Assembly: GCA_003539625.1 (NCBI GenBank)
Contig: DPOU01000024.1
Location: 1-64,000, forward strand
DNA length: 64,000 nucleotides
DNA from: Acholeplasmatales bacterium
GTDB lineage: Bacteria > Bacillota_I > Bacilli_A > ML615J-28 > CAG-313
Direction: 5' to 3'
The translations under genes were made by a program, and so were the position numbers. Below, piece after piece: positions 35,396-43,394 of the stretch; position 1 is the first letter of the stretch; each line of letters begins with the position of its first letter. Under the pieces are notes generated by a model. It was not told the DNA's origin. It did no database searches and was given only the letters and a program-made list of their open reading frames with translations.

Positions 35396-35472
35396 CGGGA
35401 CTTAGCTCAGCTTGGTAGAGCATCTGGTTTGGGACCAGAGGGTCACAGGTTCGAATCCTGCAGTCCCGACCA
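35396..35472 (+). tRNA. tRNA-Pro (anticodon UGG)
   Basis: The acceptor stem CGGGACT pairs with AGTCCCG, and CCA is encoded. The anticodon loop TTTGGGA lies between TCTGG and CCAGA. Confidence 0.95.
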
Positions 35473-35480
35473 TTTATAAT

Positions 35481-35554
35481 GCAGGTGTAGTTCAACGGCA
35501 GAACTTCAGCCTTCCAAGCTGACTACGTGGGTTCGATTCCCATCACCTGCTCCA
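35481..35554 (+). tRNA. tRNA-Gly (anticodon UCC)
   Basis: The acceptor stem GCAGGTG pairs with CACCTGC, and CCA is encoded. The anticodon loop CTTCCAA lies between TCAGC and GCTGA. Last tRNA of the cluster. Confidence 0.95.
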
Positions 35555-35566
35555 TTTTCTTTTTTA

Positions 35567-35599
35567 CTATGTTTTTATACATAGCTTTTATTTTTTTTA
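35567..35599 (+). terminator. Terminator of the tRNA cluster
   Basis: CTATGT and ACATAG pair around a six-base loop and are followed by a long T-rich run. Confidence 0.65.
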
Positions 35600-35753
35600 G
35601 CCCCTTAAATTATGGCTAAATAGAATTCTTTTGTGTCTTAAATAAAGCGGTAATAGAGCAAGGCCTGTATCGTTTTTTATGCTTTACGAAGACATATATA
35701 GACTTTTATTTCTAAAATAGTGACCATATATTCTAATTTATAATAGAAAATAG
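35600..35753. other. Gene-free stretch after the tRNA cluster
   Basis: This is the left part of a 470-base gap between tRNA-Gly and plsY. No credible reading frame is visible. It begins with GCCCCTTAAATTATGGCTA, which can form a five-base TAGCC/GGCTA stem and loosely resembles the left end of the mobile-element-like repeat at 50081. It may be a decayed element; I cannot show that. Confidence 0.3.
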
Positions 35754-35910
35754 TTGAAATTAATGTAAATTATGTATAATAAGTTTTTTTCTTCTGTGTA
35801 TGTATTAAAGAAAAGTGAGAAAGAAAACAGACAATAGTTACCTATTTCCACATCAAGATATGAAAAAATTAAGAAGTATAAATCTACGAAATAGGTTTAT
35901 ACTTTTTTAA
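35754..35910 (+). ncRNA. Candidate small RNA or attenuator upstream of plsY
   Basis: A possible promoter (TTGAAA, 15-base spacer, TATAAT at 35775-35780) is followed by about 125 bases ending in a terminator: AAGTATAAA (874-882) with TTTATACTT (896-904), then T6. The terminator loop contains GAAATAGG, which is complementary to CCTATTTC at 35841-35848. This offers a pseudoknot or an alternative pairing that would compete with the terminator. No known RNA family is recognised. It could be a free small RNA or a conditional leader for plsY, which also has its own promoter at 35954. Confidence 0.35.
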
Positions 35911-35953
35911 TTATGAGATTTGACAAATTTAGTCAATTGTAATAAACCTGTAT

Positions 35954-35982
35954 TTGACAAATACTTACAAAAGTAGTATAAT
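35954..35982 (+). promoter_or_regulatory. Sigma-A promoter of plsY
   Basis: A perfect TTGACA and TATAAT separated by 17 bases. It lies 43 bases before the preferred ATG and directly before a weaker upstream ATG. Confidence 0.9.
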
Positions 35983-36024
35983 TGAGTAAAAATGGATAAA
36001 AAAATAATTAGAAAGGAGAATACA

Positions 36025-36672
36025 ATGTCTGAAAAAATGATGTTCTTTGGTAAATACTTTTTATTAATACTTAATGGCTATTTAATAGGTAGCATTCTTT
36101 TTGGCTATTTAGTTACAAAACTTATAAAACATGTTGATACAATTAAAGACAGTGATGATCATACTCCAGGTATTGCTAATGCCTTCAAATTAGGTGGACT
36201 ATCTTGTGGTATTATCGCAGTGGTTTTAGAACTACTTAAAGGTTTCCTTCCTGTTTATATTGCAACTTTTTTTGTAAATCCTGATGATTATTTATTCATT
36301 TTGGTTATGCTGGCTCCTGTAGTAGGACATGCATATCCACTATATTATGGATTTAAAAAAGGTGGTAAATGTATTGCCGCAAGTTTTGGTGTTTTCTTAG
36401 GATTAATACCAAATCTTTTACCTGTGTTGATTCTTGCTTTCTGGTTTATTTTTTTCTCAGTAGTTTTAATTATCAACCCTCATGCCTTAAGAACAGTAGT
36501 AACCTATATCTGTTGGATGGTAACAATGATTTTTGCGACAATATTCATAATAAAATCTATTCCAATCTTATTGTCAACAATATTAGTGGGTGCAATGGTT
36601 ATATTTAGGCATAATAAAGCCCTTAAGGAAATAGAAGAAAAAGAAATAAAGTTTATTTTTAAAAGAGGTTAG
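36025..36672 (+). CDS. plsY: PlsY-family glycerol-3-phosphate acyltransferase
   Basis: A 215-residue membrane protein with about five hydrophobic segments. It resembles PlsY, which transfers acyl groups from acyl-phosphate to glycerol-3-phosphate in the first step of phospholipid synthesis. GHAYPLYYGFKKGGKCIAASFG matches the PlsY motif around GHxFPxxxxFKGGKG. The first motif, usually GNPGATN or similar, reads HTPGIANAFKLGG and lacks the Ser-Gly-Asn. It may therefore be a diverged paralogue. AAAGGAG at five bases selects the ATG at 36025. It is followed after two bases by a glycolipid glycosyltransferase gene, which supports a lipid role. Confidence 0.75.
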   Translation: MSEKMMFFGKYFLLILNGYLIGSILFGYLVTKLIKHVDTIKDSDDHTPGIANAFKLGGLSCGIIAVVLELLKGFLPVYIATFFVNPDDYLFILVMLAPVVGHAYPLYYGFKKGGKCIAASFGVFLGLIPNLLPVLILAFWFIFFSVVLIINPHALRTVVTYICWMVTMIFATIFIIKSIPILLSTILVGAMVIFRHNKALKEIEEKEIKFIFKRG

Positions 36673-36674
36673 AC

Positions 36675-37796
36675 ATGAAAATATTATTGTTATCTTGTAA
36701 GACTGGCGGAGGACATGACGCTGCAGCAAACGCTCTAAAAGAACAATTTGAAAAAATGGGACATGAAGCATTCGTTTTTGATTATTTGACTTTAGCTGGC
36801 GAAAAAGTTGCTAAAAGAGTTGCCAATGTTTATGTTAAAACTGTTCAAAAAATGCCTAGTGCATTTGGATGTGCCTACAATGTTGGAATGTTTATCAGCA
36901 AGCGTACCAAAAAATCACCAGTATATTTAGTTAACCAAAAAATGGATAAATATCTAGAACCTTATCTAGAAGAACACCCATATGACGCAATTGTTATGAC
37001 CCATTTATATCCAGCCGAAACTTTAACTTCAATGAGAAGAAAAGAAGGTGCTAAATTACCTCCAATATTTGGCGTTTTAACTGATTATACTTTAACACCG
37101 TTTTGGGAAGAAACTGAATGTGACGAATACATTATTCCTCATAAAGATTTAATGGATGAATGCGTTAGAAGAGGTTTACCAAAAGAAAAACTTCATCCCT
37201 TTGGAATACCTTTTTCACCTAAAATACTTGCACCATATAGTCAGCTCGAAGCAAAGAAATTATTAAATTTAGATGAAAATAAAAAAGTAATCTTGTTAAT
37301 TGGCGGAAGTATGGGAGCTGGTAAACTCGTAGCACTTACCAAGTCTTTTTCAAAAGAGGAAAGAATAAATGATTTTCAAGTAATTGTAATATGTGGCAAT
37401 AATGAAAAAATATATAATAAGTTAGTAAAAAAATATAAAGACAATCATGCCTTCGTAATAATGGGACATACTAACCAAATGCCAATTTTAATGAAAGCAT
37501 CTGATATTGTATATACAAAACCAGGTGGTCTTACTTCAACTGAAACAGTTGCCAGTAGAAAACCAATGATAATAACTTATCCAATACCAGGATGTGAAAA
37601 TGCCAATCGTGATTTTTTTGTATCACATAATATGGCATTATCAGCTAATACTCCAGATGAATTAGTAAAAGTTGGAATTGATTTATTAGATGACGATCGA
37701 AAAATCGAGGCAATTAAAGATTCTCAACGTATCAACATTGATGAAAATGCCACGGTTAATATTGCTAACTTTATATTAAACTATTTAGAAAAATAA
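36675..37796 (+). CDS. MGDG synthase/UgtP-type diacylglycerol glycosyltransferase
   Basis: A 373-residue GT28-type enzyme. The N-terminal MKILLLSCKTGGGHDAAANAL is the lipid-binding Gly-Gly-Gly-His motif of MGDG synthases and UgtP. The C-terminal UDP-sugar site includes IGGSMGAGKL, VIMGHTNQMPILMKASDIV and TKPGGLTSTE. It transfers glucose or galactose to diacylglycerol at the membrane surface, making glycolipids and possibly the anchor for lipoteichoic acid. It is co-transcribed with plsY. Sugar identity and processivity cannot be told from sequence. Confidence 0.88.
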   Translation: MKILLLSCKTGGGHDAAANALKEQFEKMGHEAFVFDYLTLAGEKVAKRVANVYVKTVQKMPSAFGCAYNVGMFISKRTKKSPVYLVNQKMDKYLEPYLEEHPYDAIVMTHLYPAETLTSMRRKEGAKLPPIFGVLTDYTLTPFWEETECDEYIIPHKDLMDECVRRGLPKEKLHPFGIPFSPKILAPYSQLEAKKLLNLDENKKVILLIGGSMGAGKLVALTKSFSKEERINDFQVIVICGNNEKIYNKLVKKYKDNHAFVIMGHTNQMPILMKASDIVYTKPGGLTSTETVASRKPMIITYPIPGCENANRDFFVSHNMALSANTPDELVKVGIDLLDDDRKIEAIKDSQRINIDENATVNIANFILNYLEK

Positions 37797-37801
37797 AAAA
37801 T

Positions 37802-37830
37802 GAGGTATCAATTTTCGATACCTCTTTTAT
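37802..37830. terminator. Bidirectional terminator between the glycosyltransferase and chromate-transporter genes
   Basis: GAGGTATC and GATACCTC pair around seven bases. An A-run on the left and T4 on the right serve both convergent units. Confidence 0.85.
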
Positions 37831-37831
37831 A

Positions 37832-38404
37832 TTAATTGATGAATGTATAAACAACTATTCCTAGAATTGCGGAAAAAAGTAGTAACAGTATGGTATTTAA
37901 TTTCTTTTTAAATACAAACTTGATGACTAAAAATGTTCCTACTAATAATGAAAAAATTATTAAAGACCTAAAATCAAAGGTAAAGGAAGATAAAGAATTA
38001 TATCCAATATTTTTTAAGAAAATAATTAATCCTGTAGAGATAATTAAAGAAATGATAATAGGTTTAACTCCATTTAAAAAGGCTTTGAATATTGGATTAT
38101 TAGTAAAATGTTTTAAGATACTTGCAATAAGAATAATAATTATAAAAGATGGAAGAATTACCCCAATTGTAGCACAAACGGCTCCTAAAAATCCTGCTTG
38201 AGTAGATCCGACATAAGTTGCCATATTAATAGCTATTGGTCCAGGAGTTGATTCACAAATACCAATAAAATCATAAAACTCATTTTCGGTAAGCCACATT
38301 CTAGCAACTACAGTTTCTCTAATAAGAGGAATCATTGCATATCCTCCACCAAAAGTAAACAAACCAATTTTTAAAAATTCTAAGAACAATAAAAGGTAAA
38401 TCAT
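37832..38404 (-). CDS. Chromate transporter family protein, half-length (second gene)
   Basis: A 190-residue protein with about six hydrophobic segments and the ChrA signature FTFGGGYAMIPLI near residue 16, followed by ESTPGPIAINMATYVG. Short CHR proteins occur as adjacent gene pairs that together replace the double-domain ChrA, and some pairs export chromate. It overlaps the upstream half by four bases. Physiological substrate in an anaerobic gut-type bacterium is uncertain. Confidence 0.85.
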   Translation of the reverse strand: MIYLLLFLEFLKIGLFTFGGGYAMIPLIRETVVARMWLTENEFYDFIGICESTPGPIAINMATYVGSTQAGFLGAVCATIGVILPSFIIIILIASILKHFTNNPIFKAFLNGVKPIIISLIISTGLIIFLKNIGYNSLSSFTFDFRSLIIFSLLVGTFLVIKFVFKKKLNTILLLLFSAILGIVVYTFIN

Positions 38405-38970
38405 ATGTTTTCCTTCTTTCTATAGGAAGATATGGCATACATGAAAATACCAATTATTCCACCTAAAACAATAAATAAGATTGATGAGAAATTAATATTG
38501 AATAACTGAAGAATAATTAAAGTAATTATTGATACAATAAAAACAATTAACCATACTAATTTTTTATCCATTTTGATTAACATCTCAATGCCGGCTTTAA
38601 TAATCAAAAAAGCAATTGCACATTTAATCCCAATGAATGCGTATTGAACAATTTCATATGATAGTAAATTTTTAAAGAATAATGAAATAATGAAAATAAT
38701 GATAAAAGAAGGTAAAGTTACACCAATGGTAGAAAATAAACTCCCTAAGAACTTTTTTTGTTTGTAACCTATAAATGTTGCTATATTAATTGCAATTGGT
38801 CCGGGAGTTGATTCGGCAATCGCAATTATTTCTAACATTTCATCTTCAGTAATCCATTTTTTCTTTTCAACAACAATTTCTTTGAGTTGAGGAATCATTG
38901 CATAGCCACCGCCAAAGGTGAACAAGCCGATTTTAAAAAATATGTAGAAAAGTTCTAAATTACATCGCAT
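38401..38970 (-). CDS. Chromate transporter family protein, half-length (first gene)
   Basis: A 189-residue protein with the same signature (FTFGGGYAMIPQL and ESTPGPIAINIATFIG) as its partner and similar hydrophobic profile, so the two are diverged duplicates. The ATG at 38970 follows GGTGAT by four bases; a GTG nine bases upstream overlaps that ribosome binding site and is less likely. The two genes should encode a heterodimer with opposite membrane orientation, as known for short-chain CHR pairs. Confidence 0.85.
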   Translation of the reverse strand: MRCNLELFYIFFKIGLFTFGGGYAMIPQLKEIVVEKKKWITEDEMLEIIAIAESTPGPIAINIATFIGYKQKKFLGSLFSTIGVTLPSFIIIFIISLFFKNLLSYEIVQYAFIGIKCAIAFLIIKAGIEMLIKMDKKLVWLIVFIVSIITLIILQLFNINFSSILFIVLGGIIGIFMYAISSYRKKENI

Positions 38971-39053
38971 TTTAATCACCGATATAGATTATATCACTTT
39001 TAAGAAAATATTTTAAATCTTTAGCAACTAAAGAAATAGCTCTTGTTTATAAA

Positions 39054-39082
39054 TTGATAAATTTAAATAATTAGTGTATAAT
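39054..39082 (+). promoter_or_regulatory. Sigma-A promoter of coaX
   Basis: TTGATA-17-TATAAT, ending 22 bases before the TTG start. Confidence 0.82.
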
Positions 39083-39104
39083 ATATAAAAAGGTGGTGGT
39101 TAAA

Positions 39105-39869
39105 TTGATATTGTTAATAGATATTGGTAATACTAATATTGTACTTGGTATATCAAAAGACAATCAAATAATAAATACATTCAGATATGTTACAAATTCT
39201 TTATTAACTGAAGATGATTATTATCAAAAGATAAGTTCATCACTTAATAAATATTTTAAAGATGATTTTGTTGACGGAGCGATTATTTCAAGTGTAGTTC
39301 CTCAACTAGACCATGTTTTTAACCAAATGATTGAAAAATATTTTAAAGTTAAGGCGATGAATGTTGGACCTGGTTTAAAAAGTTGTTTACAAATAAAAAT
39401 TGAAAACCCTAAACAGCTTGGTGCCGATCTTTTATGTGATGCGGTGGGAGCATACATTAAGTATGGTGGACCTACAATCATCATCGATATGGGTACCGCA
39501 ACAAAATTATTAGTTGTCACTAAAAATAAAGAATTCCTAGGTGGTGCAATTTGTGCAGGTATTAAGGGCTCAATGGATAGTCTTGTTACAACCACTTCAA
39601 AATTGTCAAGAACTTCACTAGAAGTCCCTAAAAAAGTTATTAACGGTGATACATCACAATGTATTCAAAGTGGAATACTTTATGGACATATTGCTATGGT
39701 TGAAGGTTTAGTCAACAAAGCAAAAGCCGAAATTGGTGATTATTCAACAAAAGTAATTGTCACTGGTGGTTATTCTAATGTAATAAAAGCTTATTTAGAT
39801 AGTAGTTATATATATGATGCTAACTTACTTTTAGATGGTATGCTTTTTATATACAATAAGAATAAATAA
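39105..39869 (+). CDS. coaX: Type III pantothenate kinase CoaX
   Basis: A 254-residue ASKHA kinase. The N-terminal LLIDIGNTNIVLG (residues 3-15) is the phosphate motif. GADLLCDAVGAYIKYGGPTIIIDMGTATK includes the catalytic Asp region, followed by GGAICAGIKGSMDSL and the C-terminal VTGGYSN. It phosphorylates pantothenate in CoA synthesis. A TTG start at 39105 is chosen because AGGTGG lies about eight bases upstream and gives the canonical N-terminus; the GTG codons at 39093/39096 overlap the ribosome binding site. The CotO-like gene follows after 51 bases. Confidence 0.95.
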   Translation: MILLIDIGNTNIVLGISKDNQIINTFRYVTNSLLTEDDYYQKISSSLNKYFKDDFVDGAIISSVVPQLDHVFNQMIEKYFKVKAMNVGPGLKSCLQIKIENPKQLGADLLCDAVGAYIKYGGPTIIIDMGTATKLLVVTKNKEFLGGAICAGIKGSMDSLVTTTSKLSRTSLEVPKKVINGDTSQCIQSGILYGHIAMVEGLVNKAKAEIGDYSTKVIVTGGYSNVIKAYLDSSYIYDANLLLDGMLFIYNKNK

Positions 39870-39920
39870 AAAAATTTAATAAAACCATTATTTGTTTCAT
39901 ATATAAATAGTGGTGATAAA

Positions 39921-40334
39921 ATGCAAAATAATAATAATATAAAAAAGGTTATTCCTGAACCTTTATTGTTTATACATACTGTTTCAACCCCTATTATGTC
40001 AAATGGTTCTCAAAGATACTATGATAGTAGAGATCCTGAAAAATCAAAAAGCAAAGAGAAAGCAGAACTAATAATAGGCAAAGAAGAAAACAAAAAAAGT
40101 GAAATAAGAAAAGCAAAGAAAATTGATGAATTATTATTAAAAAAAATACAAAATATTGTACAAATGTATAAGTTAGAACATCCTATTCCAACTATCATTG
40201 AAACCAATAATAATGAATCATATGAAGGAATACCATTTAAAATAGAAAATGATATGCTTTATGTTAATCAAGATGAACAAATAATTGAAATTAAACTTGA
40301 CGACATAAAAGACGCAATAATATTAAAAATATAA
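39921..40334 (+). CDS. CotO-like protein candidate
   Basis: A 137-residue hydrophilic protein. It begins with PEPLLFIHTVSTPIM, has a charged Lys/Glu-rich middle (about 35-75), and ends in a small beta-rich domain (YEGIPFKIENDMLYVNQDEQ). CotO spore coat proteins share a short N-terminal PLLYI-like motif, a low-complexity charged middle and a C-terminal domain of this kind. The match is from memory and only moderate. GTGGTGA precedes the ATG, and malQ follows after 13 bases. If real, it adds to the spore-coat set; otherwise it is an uncharacterised protein. Confidence 0.4.
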   Translation: MQNNNNIKKVIPEPLLFIHTVSTPIMSNGSQRYYDSRDPEKSKSKEKAELIIGKEENKKSEIRKAKKIDELLLKKIQNIVQMYKLEHPIPTIIETNNNESYEGIPFKIENDMLYVNQDEQIIEIKLDDIKDAIILKI

Positions 40335-40347
40335 ATAGGAGTTAATT

Positions 40348-41829
40348 ATGAGACAAAGCGGAATCTTACTACCAGTTACATCTTTACCTAGCCCATATGG
40401 TATTGGAACTATGGGCAAAACCGCATATAATTGGATTGATTTTTTAGAAAATGCAAAGCAAAGTTATTGGCAAGTATTACCACTTGGTCCAACGTCATTT
40501 AAAGATTCACCTTATCAGACTTTTAGTGCTTTTGCGGGGAACCCATATTTAATAGATTTAGATATGCTAGTAGAAGAAGGTCTACTAGAAGAAAATGATT
40601 TAAGTGAATATATGACTTCTGAATTAACTATTGATTATGGTTTATTATATAGTTGGCGTTTTAAAATATTAAAAAAAGCTTATGAACGCTTTGATGAAAA
40701 TGATGAAGATTTTAAAGCATTTAATAAAAACGAATCATATTGGTTAAATGATTATGCCCTATTTATGGCCATAAAAAATTATTTTCAAGGTAGATCATGG
40801 CAAGAGTGGCCTAACGAATTTAAATTAAGAAAAAAAGTTGCTATTGATAAGTTTATTAAAGGCAATGAGGTAGAAATAAAATTTTATAAATTCATTCAAT
40901 TTATTTTCGCAAAGCAATGGCACAAGTTAAAAGCATATGCAAACGAAAAAAAGGTTGAAATAATTGGTGATGTTCCAATTTACGTTGCTCTTGATAGCGT
41001 AGATGTTTGGTCTAACCCTGAAGAATATCAGTTAGATAATGACTTAAAACCTAAAAGAGTTGCGGGGTGCCCACCTGATGATTTTGCTAAAAAAGGTCAA
41101 TTATGGGGTAATCCCTTATATGATTATCACAAGATGGAGAAGAATAATTTCAAATGGTGGAACGCAAGAATTAAAAAATCATTTGAGTTATATGATGTAG
41201 TAAGAATCGATCACTTTAGAGGTTTTGAATCATATTATTCAATTGATGCTTTAGAAGAAACTGCCGAAAATGGAAAATGGGTAAAAGGCCCTGGCATGAA
41301 ATTATTTAAATCAATAAAGGATTGTAAAGACTTACATATCATTGCAGAAGACTTGGGTTTCTTAACCCCAGCAGTTCATAAATTACTTAAACAAACGGGA
41401 TTTCCTGGTATGAAAATACTTCAATTTGGTTTCGATAAAGATGGAGATAGCCCATATGCACCACACAATTATTTACCTAACTGTATAGTTTATACTGGAA
41501 CACATGATAATCCACCTATTAGAACTTGGTTTGAAACGCTCGATAAAGAAACTAAACACATGGTAAGTGAATATGTTAATCTAACAAGTGATGATAAAAT
41601 ATGCGATAGAATGGTTAGATTAGCGTTGTCAAGTGTAGCGAACATTGCAATCATTCCGATTCAAGATTATTTAGGACTTGGCATTGAATCTAGAATTAAT
41701 ACCCCTTCAACTAGTGAAAACAATTGGCAATGGCGTTTAGATGAAAAATATATAACTAAAGAATTAGCCGATTATATATTATTTTTAACAAGATTATATC
41801 GAAGAACTAATTTTAAAATAGAAGTTTAA
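40348..41829 (+). CDS. malQ: 4-alpha-glucanotransferase (amylomaltase) MalQ
   Basis: A 493-residue GH77 enzyme of usual length. It starts MRQSGILLPVTSLPSPYGIGTMG. Family motifs are GDVPIYVALDSVDVW, RIDHFRGFESYY (with the nucleophile Asp), IIAEDLGFLTP (general acid Glu) and GTHDNPPIRTWF. It transfers maltodextrin segments between glucans in the cytosol, usually as part of glycogen or maltose use. No other glycogen or maltose gene is next to it here. Confidence 0.96.
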   Translation: MRQSGILLPVTSLPSPYGIGTMGKTAYNWIDFLENAKQSYWQVLPLGPTSFKDSPYQTFSAFAGNPYLIDLDMLVEEGLLEENDLSEYMTSELTIDYGLLYSWRFKILKKAYERFDENDEDFKAFNKNESYWLNDYALFMAIKNYFQGRSWQEWPNEFKLRKKVAIDKFIKGNEVEIKFYKFIQFIFAKQWHKLKAYANEKKVEIIGDVPIYVALDSVDVWSNPEEYQLDNDLKPKRVAGCPPDDFAKKGQLWGNPLYDYHKMEKNNFKWWNARIKKSFELYDVVRIDHFRGFESYYSIDALEETAENGKWVKGPGMKLFKSIKDCKDLHIIAEDLGFLTPAVHKLLKQTGFPGMKILQFGFDKDGDSPYAPHNYLPNCIVYTGTHDNPPIRTWFETLDKETKHMVSEYVNLTSDDKICDRMVRLALSSVANIAIIPIQDYLGLGIESRINTPSTSENNWQWRLDEKYITKELADYILFLTRLYRRTNFKIEV

Positions 41830-41870
41830 AAAATGAACTAATGGTTAATACTAACATTGAGGTGAAAAAA

Positions 41871-42425
41871 ATGAACAAAATTTTTAAATCAATCTTAATG
41901 TTTGTATTAGCTTTTTTATTTTTACTATTAGGAGTAGCCATACTACCATTAATAAGTAATTTAGGTGAAAATATTTTATACTTATTTGTAGGGTTTAGTA
42001 TTCTTATATATACATATGGTTTATTACTTATAAAAAGAGTTGTAAAAGCCAAAGGAACTATATATGTACTTTCCCTTACAGAAACGATTTTATTAACAAT
42101 GATTGCGCTATTTTCAATCATAAATTTTTTCGTAGATATGAATATTATCAGTAATGCATCAATTATTATGGGAATGGCGATATTAATGAGATGTGTAACT
42201 GAAGTAATTGTTGCTTATTATATTACTAAAGAAAATAAAACATATTCTTTATCTAGAACACTAGTTAATATATTACTTACAATACTTGGGACAATGTTTA
42301 TTGCTTCATCAACAATGACAAATAACATATTAATATATGCTTTTTCTGCAATCTTTGTTGCATCTAGTGTAGCAACCATCGTAATGGGAGTAGTAAATTT
42401 AAAAAACAAAACAATGTTACAATAA
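41871..42425 (+). CDS. DUF308/HdeD-like membrane protein
   Basis: A 184-residue protein with six hydrophobic segments in three pairs, a charge pattern and length like HdeD/DUF308 family members. It contains no catalytic motif. The ATG at 41871 follows GAGGTGA by six bases, which makes it better than the upstream ATG at 41841. HdeD is linked to acid stress in E. coli; in Firmicutes the function is unknown. A single gene with its own terminator. Confidence 0.6.
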   Translation: MNKIFKSILMFVLAFLFLLLGVAILPLISNLGENILYLFVGFSILIYTYGLLLIKRVVKAKGTIYVLSLTETILLTMIALFSIINFFVDMNIISNASIIMGMAILMRCVTEVIVAYYITKENKTYSLSRTLVNILLTILGTMFIASSTMTNNILIYAFSAIFVASSVATIVMGVVNLKNKTMLQ

Positions 42426-42427
42426 TT

Positions 42428-42486
42428 AAAAAATGCTTTTAATGATAAAGGGATAAATATCTCTAAATCTTTAAAAGCATTTTTTA
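42428..42486 (+). terminator. Terminator after the DUF308-like gene
   Basis: AAAAAATGCTTTTAA pairs with TTAAAAGCATTTTTT across a loop of about 28 bases. Confidence 0.75.
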
Positions 42487-42498
42487 TTATACGTTTAT

Positions 42499-42527
42499 TT
42501 GAATATTATTTTTTATTATGTTATAAT
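42499..42527 (+). promoter_or_regulatory. Promoter of mscS and the surface-protein gene
   Basis: TTGAAT-17-TATAAT with an added TG one base before the -10 (extended -10). Confidence 0.85.
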
Positions 42528-42563
42528 TAGTCATATTTAATAAATAAATGACAAGGAGAAAAT

Positions 42564-43394
42564 ATGGAAAGTTTTAAAGATATTATAATAAAAATTGGTG
42601 ATTTCTTTTCTAATTATGGTATTAATATTGTTGCCGCAATACTAGTATTCATAATTGGTTATTTTTTAATTAAATTATTAACTAAAATACTAATGAAAAT
42701 AGTATATACTACGAAATTAGATAACGCAATAGGTGGATTTATTGTAGCTTTATTAAAAGTAATATTGTGGTTGCTTCTAGTTTTTGCAATTGTTTCGATT
42801 TTAGGACTTTCAGGCAATTCATTTTTAGTTGCTTTTTCGTCAGTTGCTCTAGCAATAGGTATGGCCTTAAAAGATTCGCTAGCAAATATTGCCAATGGTA
42901 TTATAATCATTATAACTAAACCATTTAAAAAAGGTGATCATATTTCGGTTGGCTCTTGTGAGGGAATTGTAAAGAATATAAAAATTTTAACTACGGAAAT
43001 TTATACGTTTGACAATAAAAAAATAGTTATGCCAAATAGTTCAATAGTAAATAATGCCTTAACCAATTATACTGCTAATCCTACAAGAAGAGCTGATATA
43101 GTTATTGGTGTTTCTTATGATTCAGATGTAAAATTAGTAAAGAGGGTATTATATGGCATTCTAGAAGAACATACATTAGTTTTAGATATACCAAAACCGG
43201 CAATTATTATTAAAGATTTTGGCGATAGTTCAATAGATTTTCAAATGAGGTTTTGGACCAAAACTGATGACTACTATTCCGCAATTAATGATATCAAAGA
43301 AATAATTATTGAAAAGTTTAGAGAAAGTAATATAGAAATACCTTACAATAAACTAGATGTTCAATTAATAGAAAATGGCGGGGAAAGAAAATGA
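42564..43394 (+). CDS. mscS: MscS-family mechanosensitive channel
   Basis: A 276-residue small-conductance mechanosensitive channel. Three membrane segments lie at about 17-40, 58-80 and 88-115, the last being the pore helix with FSSVALAIGMALKDSLANIANGIIIIITKPF. A beta domain (GDHISVGSCEGIVKNIKILTTEIYTFDNKKIVMPNS) and an alpha-beta C-terminal domain follow. It opens under membrane tension to release osmolytes. The stop overlaps the ATG of the following large surface protein (ATGA), so both are translated from one message. Confidence 0.93.
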   Translation: MESFKDIIIKIGDFFSNYGINIVAAILVFIIGYFLIKLLTKILMKIVYTTKLDNAIGGFIVALLKVILWLLLVFAIVSILGLSGNSFLVAFSSVALAIGMALKDSLANIANGIIIIITKPFKKGDHISVGSCEGIVKNIKILTTEIYTFDNKKIVMPNSSIVNNALTNYTANPTRRADIVIGVSYDSDVKLVKRVLYGILEEHTLVLDIPKPAIIIKDFGDSSIDFQMRFWTKTDDYYSAINDIKEIIIEKFRESNIEIPYNKLDVQLIENGGERK

